From the NCBI RefSeq assembly GCF_038967635.1, contig NZ_CP152413.1, forward strand, positions 8,064,001 to 8,128,000: a stretch of 64,000 nt of DNA. The letters run 5' to 3'. Origin of the DNA: Bradyrhizobium sp. B124. GTDB lineage: Bacteria > Pseudomonadota > Alphaproteobacteria > Rhizobiales > Xanthobacteraceae. The notes beneath the pieces are model-generated. The model was not told the origin of the DNA, ran no database searches, and saw only the letters and a program-made list of their open reading frames with translations. How positions within the stretch are numbered: the stretch's first letter is position 1; each line of letters begins with the position of its first letter. A program made the position numbers and the translations under genes. Of the stretch, positions 19,595-29,192 are shown piece by piece.

Positions 19595-21418
19595 ATGCAA
19601 AACGAAGCTCGCAAATCCGAACAAGGTGCCAGGGAGGATGATCAAAACAACGGAGACCGCCCCATGCTGCATATCGCTTCCGCACGCGAAAGACCGACCT
19701 TACATCCGGAGACGGAGCGCGAGCTCGTGGTCGAGCGGTTGCGCGAGAGCGCTCTGACCGGCATCTTCGAAATATCGAAGATACTCACAACTCCTCGCCG
19801 GCTCGAAGTCACGTTGGCCAACGTCGTCGATCTTTTGCAGTCGTTTGTGGAGACGCGACACGGCATCGTCTCACTGTTCGACGATGACGGGATGCCGGAC
19901 ATTACCGTGGGCGCCGGCTGGAGCGAAGGCAGCGACGAGCGCTACCGAATGCACCTGCCGCGGAAAGCCATCGACCAGATCGTCGCGACACAGAGGCCTC
20001 TTGTCGCCGAGAACGTGGCAGCCGAGCCGGCATTCGGCGCGGCGGACCTGGAAGTGCTCGGCGCCTCTGATGATGTGCCGGTGTCGTTCATCGGGGTGCC
20101 GATTCGCATTGATCCGAAAGTCGTGGGTACGCTGACGGTCGACCGCATCCGTGACGACAGGTCGAGTCTCCGGCTCGATTATGACGCCAGGCTGCTTGCC
20201 ATGGTCGCCAACCTGGTGGGACAGACAGTGAGGCTGCATCGGTTGTTCGCCTGCGACCGCGAGCGATTGATGGCGGAGAAGGACCGGCTACAAAAGCAAT
20301 TGTTCGAGCTCAAGCAGCCTGCACGAGAGCGTAAGAAGGTCCACGTCCATGGGATCATTGGCGACAGCCCGGCGCTGCGCGGGCTGCTCGAGAAGATCGC
20401 GGTCGTAGCCAAATCGAACAGCACGGTTCTGTTGCGCGGGGAATCGGGTACCGGAAAGGAACTCGTAGCCAAGGCCATTCACGAATCGTCGTCCCGGGCC
20501 AAGCGGCCTTTCGTTAAGCTGAATTGCGCGGCGCTCCCCGAGACAGTCCTGGAGTCCGAATTATTTGGTCACGAGAAGGGAGCCTTTACCGGCGCGTTTA
20601 GCTCGCGCAAAGGGCGCTTCGAGCTTGCTGACAAGGGGACGCTATTCCTTGACGAGATCGGCGAAATTTCGGCCCCGTTCCAGGCGAAGTTGCTGCGAGT
20701 CCTGCAAGAGCAGGAGTTCGAGCGGGTCGGCAGCAACCAGACGATTAAGGTCGATGTCCGTGTCATAGCTGCGACCAACAAGAACCTTGAAGAGGCTGTG
20801 GCAAGGAATGAGTTCCGCGCAGACCTGTACTATCGTATCAGCGTCGTTCCCTTGCTGCTGCCAGCGTTGCGGGAAAGGCGCAGTGATATTCCGCTGCTGG
20901 CCGGCGAGTTCCTCAGGAATTTCAACAGCGAGAACGGCCGTACGCTGACCTTAGAGGCGAGCGCGATCGATGTGCTGATGAATTGCGGCTTTCCAGGCAA
21001 TGTCCGCGAACTCGAAAACTGCATCGAGCGCACAGCGACCATGTCCGCCGGACCATCGATCGTGAGAAATGACTTTGCATGCTGCCACGGCCAGTGCCTT
21101 TCCGCGATGCTGTGGAAAAGTAGATCGGACGAGATGACAGTCCAACCGGCAGCGCCAGTGCCGGTGCCTGCGAAGTGCATTATCCCACTATCTGGAGCGG
21201 CCGCGCCGGTCTCGCCCGTCGGCGGCGACGTGGCCTCGCTGGCGCCTCCCGGCACAGTCCTCGTAAGTGGCGCGAAGGTTGCCGATCGCGAGCGGGTCAT
21301 TGCGGCCATGGAAAAATCTGGTTGGGTGCAGGCAAAGGCAGCGCGCGTGCTCGGACTGACGCCGCGCCAGATTGGCTACGCGCTGAGGAAATACGGAATC
21401 GAGATCAAGCGGTTCTGA
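19595..21418 (+). CDS. nifA: Nitrogen fixation sigma-54 activator NifA
   Basis: NifA switches on nif and fix promoters with RNA polymerase-sigma-54 under low oxygen. The 607 residues comprise an N-terminal GAF domain (about 60-215) and an AAA+ domain with Walker A GESGTGKE (282-289), the sigma-54-contacting GAFTGA (329-334) and GTLFLDEIGE (348-357). The oxygen-sensitive cysteine motif follows, with Cys464, 476, 496 and 501 (spacing 11, 19 and 4), and then a C-terminal Fis-type helix-turn-helix (RVLGLTPRQIGYALRKYGI). The cysteines mark it as the redox-sensitive rhizobial class. The ATG at 19595 was chosen; a start at the later MLHIASARE is possible. It lies about 180 bases after fixR in one operon. 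Confidence 0.97.
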   Translation: MQNEARKSEQGAREDDQNNGDRPMLHIASARERPTLHPETERELVVERLRESALTGIFEISKILTTPRRLEVTLANVVDLLQSFVETRHGIVSLFDDDGMPDITVGAGWSEGSDERYRMHLPRKAIDQIVATQRPLVAENVAAEPAFGAADLEVLGASDDVPVSFIGVPIRIDPKVVGTLTVDRIRDDRSSLRLDYDARLLAMVANLVGQTVRLHRLFACDRERLMAEKDRLQKQLFELKQPARERKKVHVHGIIGDSPALRGLLEKIAVVAKSNSTVLLRGESGTGKELVAKAIHESSSRAKRPFVKLNCAALPETVLESELFGHEKGAFTGAFSSRKGRFELADKGTLFLDEIGEISAPFQAKLLRVLQEQEFERVGSNQTIKVDVRVIAATNKNLEEAVARNEFRADLYYRISVVPLLLPALRERRSDIPLLAGEFLRNFNSENGRTLTLEASAIDVLMNCGFPGNVRELENCIERTATMSAGPSIVRNDFACCHGQCLSAMLWKSRSDEMTVQPAAPVPVPAKCIIPLSGAAAPVSPVGGDVASLAPPGTVLVSGAKVADRERVIAAMEKSGWVQAKAARVLGLTPRQIGYALRKYGIEIKRF

Positions 21419-22231
21419 ACGCAAGGACCATAGCGATCGGAGCTACGGCCATCACAGTTGAGCAAAATGGCTAGGAGGACAGGCTTCGTCGTTCGGGCGT
21501 TCGATGCCGTCGCAATCTGAAGGGAATGTTTCGCCTCGGGGGCGGCTTGGCCACGAGCGAAAAGACCCTGATCCGCTTGCGAGCGCCGCTGTCGCAACGC
21601 GAGTTCGCTTGGTTCGTCGAGAGAGGAGTTGCTCGTCACGAAATGCAGAGCATCACGCAGGCGCCTATTCGTTCAAGAGCCCTTGGGAATGGTTCAGCCG
21701 GTCGACGTCAAGCGAGGCGTCAAGCGCATCCGCCGATCAAGTTCGAAGTGGCCAGCGGCAATTCCCGAAGCGCACCAAGCGCGCTGGCAGCGTCGAAACC
21801 AGACGCCGCTACCGTTGAACAACCGAGCGTCACCTTCGCCTTTGGCGTTTTTACGAGATCCTTGAACACGTCTGCTAAGGGATTTCGATCGCGAGCTCGT
21901 TAACGCAGCCTCGACCCTGTCTTAATTGTGTCCGCCTAGCCCGCTTCACCATGCCGCCGAACACGGCGGCCATTCGGCTTACGAGGCCAGACGTTTCCGT
22001 GGTGATTCCGCCTGCGCTTTGTTCACCATCAACCGGTACGTTGCCCGCTTGTGATGAACGACGGTCATTTGTCGTAAGCTATCTTGGCGTCACTCAGCGC
22101 GCGTGCCCACGCAACAGCGCTGTCGCGGCTCCTACGCGTGTCGGTATTCGTTCGTCAGGAATACCAAGCCAGAGGGCGCGTCAGCCTCGTCTAAGCCTCT
22201 GTAGTGGCAAGGCGATTTCGAATCGGGGCGG
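21419..22231. other. nifA-fixA intergenic region
   Basis: About 810 bases. A plus-strand frame 21526-21903 is open but shows only Arg/Ser-rich composition and no domain, so it is not called. At 22121-22136, TGTCGCGGCTCCTACG is one base short of the NifA upstream site (TGT-N10-ACA) and sits about 110 bases before the fixA -24 element. Confidence 0.5.
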
Positions 22232-22247
22232 TGGTACGACACTTGCT
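22232..22247 (+). promoter_or_regulatory. Sigma-54 (-24/-12) promoter of fixA
   Basis: TGGTACGACACTTGCT has GG and GC ten bases apart and matches the RpoN consensus at nearly every position. It ends 38 bases before the fixA start. A near NifA site (TGT-N10-ACG) at 22121-22136 is suitably placed upstream. Confidence 0.85.
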
Positions 22248-22285
22248 GCTCTGTTTGCAGCCATCGCAACTTTTGGAGCAACTCC

Positions 22286-23128
22286 GTGCACAATGTCGTC
22301 TGCATCAAACAGGTTCCCGACTCTGCGCAGATCCGCGTGCACCCTGTGACCAATACGATCATGCGTCAGGGCGTGCCGACCATCATCAACCCATATGACC
22401 TCTTCGCGCTTGAGGCCGCGCTCGAGCTGCGGGATCGGTTCGGCGGCGAAATAACCGTGCTTACGATGGGGCCGCCCTCGGCGGAAGACTCGTTGCGAAA
22501 AGCGCTGACCTTTGGCGCTGATCGCGCCGTACTGCTCACCGATCGCTGCTTTGCGGGCTCCGATACCCTGGCCACAACGTATGCACTGGCAACAGCCATC
22601 CGAAAAATTGGTAAGGAGTATGGCCCGCCAAACCTCATCTTTACCGGCAAGCAGACCATCGACGGCGATACCGCGCAGGTTGGACCTGGTATCGCAAAGC
22701 GGCTTGGCGTGCTGCAGCTTACCTACGTCGCCAAGGTCAGATCCCTGGATCTCACCGCCCGGACAATCGAAGCGGAGCGACGCTCCGAAGGTGGCGTCCA
22801 GGTGCTGCACACGAGGCTGCCATGTCTCATCACCATGCTGGAGGCAACAAACCAGATTCGGCGCGGAGCGATGGCGGATGCCTTGCGTGCCGCGCGCGCG
22901 CCGATCGTGAAATGGAGCGCGCACGATGCCGGCGTCGAGGACGTCTCCAAATGCGGTCTTAGGGGCTCGCCGACAGTCGTCAAGCGCGTGTTTGCGCCCT
23001 CCGCGCGGGCCGAGAAAGCGGCGTTGGTCGAGGCCACCGAGCAACCAGCGCAGGCGTTGATTGATGCCATATTCAAGCATCAACCGAAGCTCGAAACCGA
23101 TCTTGCAGCACTAGCCCGTGATACGTGA
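22286..23128 (+). CDS. fixA: Electron transfer flavoprotein beta-type subunit FixA
   Basis: FixA pairs with FixB to pass electrons toward nitrogenase through FixC and FixX. The 280-residue product is an ETF beta protein: N-terminal HNVVCIKQVPDSAQIRV, NPYDLFALEAALELRD, TFGADRAVLLTDR, the nucleotide-binding GKQTIDGDTAQVGPGIAKRLG (about 122-142) and ATNQIRRGAMADALRAARAP. Start is GTG at 22286 with GGAG upstream. As in soybean bradyrhizobia, fixA stands apart from fixBCX, which are not in this window. Confidence 0.96.
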   Translation: MHNVVCIKQVPDSAQIRVHPVTNTIMRQGVPTIINPYDLFALEAALELRDRFGGEITVLTMGPPSAEDSLRKALTFGADRAVLLTDRCFAGSDTLATTYALATAIRKIGKEYGPPNLIFTGKQTIDGDTAQVGPGIAKRLGVLQLTYVAKVRSLDLTARTIEAERRSEGGVQVLHTRLPCLITMLEATNQIRRGAMADALRAARAPIVKWSAHDAGVEDVSKCGLRGSPTVVKRVFAPSARAEKAALVEATEQPAQALIDAIFKHQPKLETDLAALARDT

Positions 23129-23275
23129 TCTGAATAGCCGTCGCGACGATAAAATGGTGAACGCGACCATAGACCCGTCGACCCAGCGAACTATCGATCT
23201 CGCTACTGCCAATAGTGGGCCCAGGCACGAAGTGGCCCCGTCAAGGATCGTTCTCTCCTCATAGCTAGGAATCAA

Positions 23276-24484
23276 ATGAGGTCTTCTCGAGCGTCTCAAT
23301 TTGCACTGGATCAGCCTTCGCAGATCGTCTGCGAGTATTTGACCGAGCAGGCGCGGGCTCTGTTCGGCCCGCATCCGCTCGCTGCAGAGTTGTCTAAAGA
23401 CCAACTTGCCAACCTGCTGCCTGAATACTTGGCGATGTCACAGGCGTTCCCGTACCTGCAGGCGGGGTCGCAAAAGCATCTCATATTCGATGCAATGCAT
23501 CACAATCGCGACCTTCCGAGAGACATTGAACTGACCAGCGTGGTCGGAAATTTCATCTGTTGGGATGAGACGGGTGGTTATGGCCGAGTTCTTCAGGGCG
23601 GCAAGGCGGCGCTGCCCGATATTCTGGCCACTGAAAACTTCCACTCAAACCTGCTTAGACAAGATGCATCGCGACTGCTCGGCAGAGCAATACAGCCGCA
23701 CTACAGCGCCACAACGAAACGGTACCTGCATTCTCTCTTTGCCGGATTGTCATCGAAAGACCCCGTAATGCGTTGCGCCTACATGGTCGCTTTCGAACTG
23801 CATGCTGCGGAAATGATCCGGTCGCTGTGGACCACCCTGGTCAAGGCCTTCGATGTGCGTTTCGACGATCTTGTGTACTTCCGCAGTCATGTCGGCGGAG
23901 AAGACCCCGCGGAGAAATATCACGGAGAAATGACAACCCGTCTCATTCGCGAACTTGTACCGGCTGGCAGCAATGGTCGCTTTCTGGATGAATTCGATCG
24001 AGCCTATCGGCTAAGCTTGCAGTGGTGCCGCGATCTGCTCCGAATTGTCTCACTTGAGGGAGATGGTCGAGCGGAGATCGAACACCAAGGCCGTTGTCAT
24101 TGCGGTGCTGTCAAGTTCAGTGTCCGAGCGCCGCGACAGCTGTCAGCCGTTCGATGCAATTGCTCGATATGCCAAATGTCTGGATTTCTGCACTTGCTCG
24201 TGCCAGGTGACAAGCTCAGCATTGAGTCCGGCGAACAGTGCCTCACCTCGTACCAGTTCAACAAGAACATCGCTCGACACACGTTTTGCCGGAATTGTGG
24301 CGTAAAGCCATTCTATAGGCCACGATCGAACCCCTCCGGTTTCAGCGTGAATGTTGGATGCTTGGATAGAAGAACTATCGACAGCATAAGAATAGATGAT
24401 TTCGATGGCGAGCATTGGGAGCAGGCGTTCCGCTCGATGCGCGAGGATACGAAAGCGTCCCTTGAAGCTCAAACCTTGGAGTGA
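23276..24484 (+). CDS. Fusion of heme-oxygenase-like diiron oxidase and GFA zinc domain
   Basis: The 402-residue protein joins two domains. Residues 1-260 are all-helical and carry a heme-oxygenase-like diiron (HDO) ligand pattern: ENFH (Glu120, His123), FELH (Glu174, His176) and H-x3-ED-x5-H (His205, Glu209/Asp210, His216). Residues 272-395 are a GFA/CENP-V type zinc fold: GRCHCGAVKF (Cys274, 276), CNCSIC (294, 296, 299) and CRNC (338, 341). HDO proteins oxidise or cleave amino acids and fatty acids; GFA domains bind zinc and sometimes glutathione adducts. No substrate can be deduced. The ATG at 23276 has AGGA upstream. It lies 147 bases after fixA and may be read through from the fixA promoter. 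The next gene starts 6 bases later. Confidence 0.75.
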   Translation: MRSSRASQFALDQPSQIVCEYLTEQARALFGPHPLAAELSKDQLANLLPEYLAMSQAFPYLQAGSQKHLIFDAMHHNRDLPRDIELTSVVGNFICWDETGGYGRVLQGGKAALPDILATENFHSNLLRQDASRLLGRAIQPHYSATTKRYLHSLFAGLSSKDPVMRCAYMVAFELHAAEMIRSLWTTLVKAFDVRFDDLVYFRSHVGGEDPAEKYHGEMTTRLIRELVPAGSNGRFLDEFDRAYRLSLQWCRDLLRIVSLEGDGRAEIEHQGRCHCGAVKFSVRAPRQLSAVRCNCSICQMSGFLHLLVPGDKLSIESGEQCLTSYQFNKNIARHTFCRNCGVKPFYRPRSNPSGFSVNVGCLDRRTIDSIRIDDFDGEHWEQAFRSMREDTKASLEAQTLE

Positions 24485-24490
24485 ACCCGA

Positions 24491-25168
24491 ATGGCGCGTG
24501 CGGTGAATGATAGATCCGGTCTGCTTTCAGAAGAGGCTCTCACGAAGTACCGCATAGAGTTGTTGGTGAAGGGTACGGTCGTGATCGGCCCGCAGACGTT
24601 GTTTACCCAAGATGACTTGGCGAGGATCGATCAGCTGCAGACTGAGATTCCCGAAGAACAGGTACGGGAGGGAGATGCCGGCGACTCGCACAATGTCTTC
24701 GTGAAACGCGTAAGGGTAGATCCGCCCGGCCGGCCTCCCAGCAATACGAATGGTACTGCTCCGAGGCAGATCATCGAACTGCTCGAAAAGAAGGACCGCA
24801 GCTTCGCGCTGAAAAAGGTCTTGGGAGCATCGTCAGATTATGTGATTCGCCGATGCCAAATACATCGTATGCCTCCCGGCTCCTTTGTTGGTATCCATTT
24901 GGATGCGGAGAGCGACCCTGATTTCGAGTACTCCGTGATTGTGCAACTCGCGAGAGAGTTTGAGGGAGGTGAGTTTGTGGTATATCCAAGCACTTACGAA
25001 CAGCAGGTATTCCGACCGCCATTTGGGGCCGTACTTGTCACCACGTGTAAGGTCCGGCATGAGGTGAAGCCTGTACGCGTTGGGGAGCGACGATCGCTGG
25101 TGTACTTCTGTTCAAGACGCAGCGGTGCGAACCGCCGGATCATCGAAGGCTCTACCGGTAGCCTGTGA
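24491..25168 (+). CDS. 2-oxoglutarate/Fe(II)-dependent oxygenase
   Basis: The 225-residue protein has a double-stranded beta-helix oxygenase core in the C-terminal half. The iron ligands are H136-L-D138 in GIHLDAES and His190 in CKVRHEVKPV, and the 2-oxoglutarate-binding Arg200/201 lies in GERRSLVYF. The intervening FEGGEFVVYP and FGAVLVTTC strands match prolyl-4-hydroxylase-like enzymes. The N-terminal 110 residues are not recognised. It follows the HDO-GFA gene by 6 bases, so the two iron oxygenases probably act in one pathway; the substrate is unknown. Confidence 0.75.
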   Translation: MARAVNDRSGLLSEEALTKYRIELLVKGTVVIGPQTLFTQDDLARIDQLQTEIPEEQVREGDAGDSHNVFVKRVRVDPPGRPPSNTNGTAPRQIIELLEKKDRSFALKKVLGASSDYVIRRCQIHRMPPGSFVGIHLDAESDPDFEYSVIVQLAREFEGGEFVVYPSTYEQQVFRPPFGAVLVTTCKVRHEVKPVRVGERRSLVYFCSRRSGANRRIIEGSTGSL

Positions 25169-25726
25169 GGCGGGTTAGCTGGAATGGCCTCCGGATGAGT
25201 TGAGGAACGGGTGAACTCTCGGGAGGTGATCGGTGGCTCGGTCCTTGCAGCGGTCCTTGCAGAAGATATCCTGTGGTGATTTCGTCGCTGTGCGATATGG
25301 ACTGCTCGCGCAGGCTCGGTGACACGTCGTCAGCGAAAGCCGCTCGGAAGAGATGAGGTTGGCACCTTTCACGATCGATGCCGATAGTCCGCGCACTGAA
25401 CCACTGCCATCGGGCTCTCCAATTTCCACCGAATCGGAGTGACGCTGGGATATTGGTCGAGCGGGAGCCTAGCCCACTCCGCCTTGAGGATCTGGCGATC
25501 CGCCGATTGAGCTTTGGAGAGTGAGCTGCTGACAGACGCCGCTCACCTCGGACAGAGGCTTTTGTATCTCCTCGTAGCGCATACTGGTTCACGGTGGGAG
25601 TCGGCCTCTAGTGAGACGAAGCACACCTTCACGTCACGTCCCCCAAGTACCGGTCTCAACCACACGTTCAAAAGCAGGGGGAGCGAATGAATGGAGGGAG
25701 TTAAGATATGGTCGCTGTGATCTCAG
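25169..25726. other. Gap between two convergent genes
   Basis: About 560 bases between the oxygenase and the convergent ATP-grasp gene. Open frames on the minus strand have no recognised content. A short tandem repeat (two copies of CGGTCCTTGCAG) lies near 25238-25262. No clear terminator seen. Confidence 0.45.
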
Positions 25727-27061
25727 TCAAACCATTGTCAATAGGCGGTGCTGCAGATTGCGGGCTGCGGGCCTATCGCGCGCAATCACGAGGCACTCCA
25801 CCGTGCCAGCCTCTTGATCAGCGGCAAGCGGGATCACGCCTTCCTTGCGTGTGCCGTCGAACAGAAATCCGTCCTCGACGAAACGATCATGCGCGGCTTG
25901 GAGAGAACTTGATCGGACGTTTCTCACGGATAAGATAACGTAGCAACCGGAATAGTCATAGCCCAGCAGGCGGACGGCGATGCTGTGTAACACCGAGCCT
26001 CCGCCCCACCGGCCGTTCGCTTCATTGAACAGAAGCCGCCCGTCGCTCGCGAAAATGGCGTCAATGTTGATCATTCCACGATACCCAAGGGTTCGCGCTA
26101 GCTGCACAAATCGGTAGGCGTGCGCCTGGGCGGTCAACCATTGCCCATTCATCAGGTCGCTTGGAAGTTCAAGTCCTGTCCAGATGAGAGCCCTTTCAAA
26201 TCGATCGTTGCTTCGACGCAGACGTATGTTTCCACTGTTGATGAAAACGATTGAACCATCCTGATCGATCTCATACTCGAGATAGAATAAAGACCGAGCC
26301 ACGTGGTACGATTCCACGACCAACGTCTTGCACGATGCTGTTGTCATCTCAGACCAAAGTGCTTCAGGATCAAACGACGGCCAAGGAATCTGCCTGGTAT
26401 CTCTTGCCCCGGGTAGTGGACCGCTCTCGTCGCTGGTCAGGACGACATTCCCGACCCCGCCCGCTCCATTGTCTAACTTGACAATCACGTTGCCGGTCTC
26501 AGACCTTAGCGAGGTGACCGCCCTAAATAGTTCGCTTGAGTTCGTGGTTACGCATCCATTGGGCAACGGAAGTCCGACACTTGTCGCCAATTGACGGAAG
26601 TGGCTCTTGCGGTTCAATAGATCAGGCCCTCGCTGCAGAGCGAAGTCGTCCCCGCTTTGCGGGATGCCCAGCAGGGCCGCCAGGCGCGCGACCCCTTCAC
26701 TAGAGTAGCAAGGATGTATTCTCCAGGATGATTTCGGGTGAATATGGCTGTTGATTCGTTCAACAACAGTATTGGACAGCAGGGTGCAATCATTAAGGAC
26801 CCGCGCCTCGCGGGTACCTTCAGGCACAAGCAGCAGGAGGCTCGAGGCATCAAAATCGAGCGTCGTGCCAATCAAGGATAGCAGATCCGTCGGGATGGCT
26901 ACCGGAGAGACTATAAGGTCACCCTCCTGTGCAAACCAGGCCGAGCGGCAAGCCGAGTTGGCGGCAAGGGAAAGTTGAGCGACTGTTAGATCGCCGCCCG
27001 ACATTTGAGGCGTACCGGCATTCATGATTAGGATCCGAGGCAACAACGACCTCCCGGGCAT
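25727..27061 (-). CDS. PGM1-like ATP-grasp ligase
   Basis: The 444-residue protein resembles the pre-ATP-grasp plus ATP-grasp architecture of PGM1-type peptide ligases. The N-terminal segment (about 1-140) includes RILIMNAGTPQMSGGDL and LLLLVPEG. An ATP-grasp core follows with NVIVKLDNGAGGVGNVVL (phosphate-binding region), VVESY, GMINIDAIFASDGRLLFNEANGRWGGGSV (metal-binding E...N). In the family these enzymes form amide bonds on peptides or amino acids in natural-product pathways. Start at ATG 27061; a later ATG at 27025 (MNAGTP) is possible. It converges on the HDO-GFA/oxygenase pair, hinting at one accessory pathway. Confidence 0.7.
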   Translation of the reverse strand: MPGRSLLPRILIMNAGTPQMSGGDLTVAQLSLAANSACRSAWFAQEGDLIVSPVAIPTDLLSLIGTTLDFDASSLLLLVPEGTREARVLNDCTLLSNTVVERINSHIHPKSSWRIHPCYSSEGVARLAALLGIPQSGDDFALQRGPDLLNRKSHFRQLATSVGLPLPNGCVTTNSSELFRAVTSLRSETGNVIVKLDNGAGGVGNVVLTSDESGPLPGARDTRQIPWPSFDPEALWSEMTTASCKTLVVESYHVARSLFYLEYEIDQDGSIVFINSGNIRLRRSNDRFERALIWTGLELPSDLMNGQWLTAQAHAYRFVQLARTLGYRGMINIDAIFASDGRLLFNEANGRWGGGSVLHSIAVRLLGYDYSGCYVILSVRNVRSSSLQAAHDRFVEDGFLFDGTRKEGVIPLAADQEAGTVECLVIARDRPAARNLQHRLLTMV

Positions 27062-27209
27062 TTGGCGCGATCAGACAGGGGCCGCCATGCCAGCAATGAT
27101 GACGTTGCCGCGGCGCATCGTGTACCGTCCCCGCCCGAAAGTTGATTGTGCGCCGTCTCGATAACACCCGCGGTGTAGCGGAAAAGTACGACCAGCCAAT
27201 CGGCCATCC

Positions 27210-28745
27210 TCAATTGCTGTCTCCGTTTGGGCCTGATCGCGTGCCGACTTCCTTCAGCATAAAATGCTGGACCTTGCCCAATGCCGTTTTCGGTAGTTCT
27301 TGCGTGAAAATGATTTCGCGCGGTGCCTTGAAACGGGCGAGCTGTGATTGCACATGCGCCATCAGCCCTTCCGCTTCGATCTGGGCCCCCGGTCTCCTGA
27401 TCACATAAGCGATCGGTACTTCCTCCCAGCGCGGATCGGGGCGACCGACGACGGCGCATTCCGCGACATCCGGATGGCCCATAAGCACACGCTCCACTTC
27501 GGCCGGATAGATGTTCTCTCCGCCGGAAATGATCAAGTTCTTCTTGCGGTCGTGGACCCAAAAATATCCATCGGCGTCGCGGCGGCCGATGTCACCAGTG
27601 CGATACCAACCATTACTCAAAGCCTCTCGCGTAGCCCCTTGATTGCCCCAATATTCGTAGAAGACGTTGGGCCCACGTACTGCGATCTCGCCTGGTGTAC
27701 CGGGTGGCAAGTTGCTGCCGGAACCATCGATGATCGCCGCTTCGCAGCAAAGACCGGGCAGGCCGCTTGACCCCTTAGGCACGAGATCTCCGCCGAGCTT
27801 CGTATACACAGCGATGGGGCAGGTCTCCGTCGAACCGTAAACCTGTAAGACTGGCACTCCGCGCATGACAAAGCGCTCGACAAGGCGCTGCGGCACCATC
27901 GTCGATCCGGTACAGATCGCTTTGAGCGCGGAGAGGTCCGTGCTTTCCCATCGCGGATGGTTGGTCAGGGCCTGCATCATGGCAGGGACCAAGGCTGCCA
28001 GCGTGGGCCGATCACGCTCGAACGAATCAAACGTTGCCTCCGGCGTAAAGCGGCTTTGGATGGTTACCGTGGCGCCGTGATGCAAACTCGGAGTCGTCTG
28101 GATGTTCAGACCGCCGACGTGGAAGAGCGGCAAAACAGTCAGGGCATGATCGGCCGAGGTGAGGTCATGCATGTGCTGACTCATGACGCCGTTCCACAGC
28201 AACGCTTCCTGACGCAACACAGCGCCTTTCGGTCGCCCTGTGGTGCCCGACGTATAGACGATCAGAAGCGGGCAGGTCAGGTCCGCACGTGGATTGCGCC
28301 CGTCACCACCGTCTTCGTCTAGCAGATCGTCCAACTTGCTTCCGCCCAGAGGCGCAAAGTCCAACCCGACGAGGGAGGCATCGGGCAGTTGCCTCGTCAG
28401 AAGGGGCAAGACTGCATCGAAGGACTGCTCAAGCACGAGCACCTTTGCCCCGGAGTCGGACAAGATGAAAAGCTGCTCGGCGGCCGCAAGGCGCCAATTC
28501 AACGGTACGAGGATTGCGCCGAGCCGCGCGCAGGCATAGAGCAGCGCCAGATAATCAGGCCGGTTGAGGCTGAGGATCGCGATCCGGTCTCCTCTCTCGA
28601 CGCCGAGCTGGCTCTCGAGCGCACGAGAAACCCGCTCGATCCGTCGATTGAAGCCGGCGTAGCTTAGGGTCTGTCCCTCGAAATGGATCGCGGCTTTGTC
28701 AGGAGCATACGCCGCGTTGCGCTCAATCAGTGTGCAGAGATCCAA
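27210..28745 (-). CDS. Acyl-CoA synthetase (AMP-forming)
   Basis: The 511-residue enzyme of the ANL superfamily activates a carboxylic acid with ATP and CoA. Motifs: P-loop YTSGTTGRPKGA (about 173-184), YGSTETC (adenine binding), YRTGDIG, hinge DRKKNLIISGGENIYP and the C-terminal catalytic Lys in KTALGKVQ. The length and overall sequence fit medium/long-chain or aromatic acyl-CoA ligases; the acid cannot be told. The first codon is TTG at 28745, supported by GGAG 8 bases upstream. It lies on the same strand as the biotin carboxylase operon to the right but about 6 kb away. Confidence 0.88.
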   Translation of the reverse strand: MDLCTLIERNAAYAPDKAAIHFEGQTLSYAGFNRRIERVSRALESQLGVERGDRIAILSLNRPDYLALLYACARLGAILVPLNWRLAAAEQLFILSDSGAKVLVLEQSFDAVLPLLTRQLPDASLVGLDFAPLGGSKLDDLLDEDGGDGRNPRADLTCPLLIVYTSGTTGRPKGAVLRQEALLWNGVMSQHMHDLTSADHALTVLPLFHVGGLNIQTTPSLHHGATVTIQSRFTPEATFDSFERDRPTLAALVPAMMQALTNHPRWESTDLSALKAICTGSTMVPQRLVERFVMRGVPVLQVYGSTETCPIAVYTKLGGDLVPKGSSGLPGLCCEAAIIDGSGSNLPPGTPGEIAVRGPNVFYEYWGNQGATREALSNGWYRTGDIGRRDADGYFWVHDRKKNLIISGGENIYPAEVERVLMGHPDVAECAVVGRPDPRWEEVPIAYVIRRPGAQIEAEGLMAHVQSQLARFKAPREIIFTQELPKTALGKVQHFMLKEVGTRSGPNGDSN

Positions 28746-28907
28746 TGTATTCTCCGTGTGGCTCGGCTCAGCACAATAGGTTTGTACTGACGCAGTTAAG
28801 CCTGAGCTCGCAATTGCTTCGGGAAGCCTCGATCACATGCTTCGGTCGTCCTTTGCACAGGCTATGATCACACGGCCTAAGCAGACCAACGCGGTCCTTG
28901 ATGGTTG

Positions 28908-29192
28908 TCATGGGTTGCGAGCAATGGATATTGCCGAAGGACTTTCAGGCACTTGAGTACTTACTCTGTTCTGCTCAACAGCGGTCGCGTGCATCTGCGC
29001 GTAGTGATAGGCGCACCACGACGACGGTTTCTTGCCCGGTTTTTGATATACAGGCTCACCGCACATATACGCCGCTCTGGCATCTCCATCTTTGAAGTCG
29101 ACAATGGCCCGGCATTGGCCTTCAACGTGGTCGATTAACAGGACCTTCTTGACGCAGTCAGGCTCTTTCAACTTGCTGCTCCGCAGTGCCAA
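28908..29192 (-). pseudogene. GcrA-like zinc-finger protein, probable 5'-damaged remnant
   Basis: The frame (94 residues) contains VEGQCRAIVDF, AAYMCGEPVYQ and SWCAYHYAQMH, resembling the C-terminal cysteine cluster of GcrA-type cell-cycle regulators (C...C G.PV...WC..H). There is no ATG, only TTG at 29192, and no N-terminal SANT-like DNA-binding part in frame. I therefore read it as a degraded copy. Open frames farther right do not restore the missing half convincingly. The alternative is a short intact zinc-finger protein starting at TTG. Confidence 0.4.

Noticed and set aside
21526..21903. A 125-codon gene between nifA and fixA
   Set aside because: No domain, Arg/Ser-rich composition, no ribosome-binding site; treated as non-coding.
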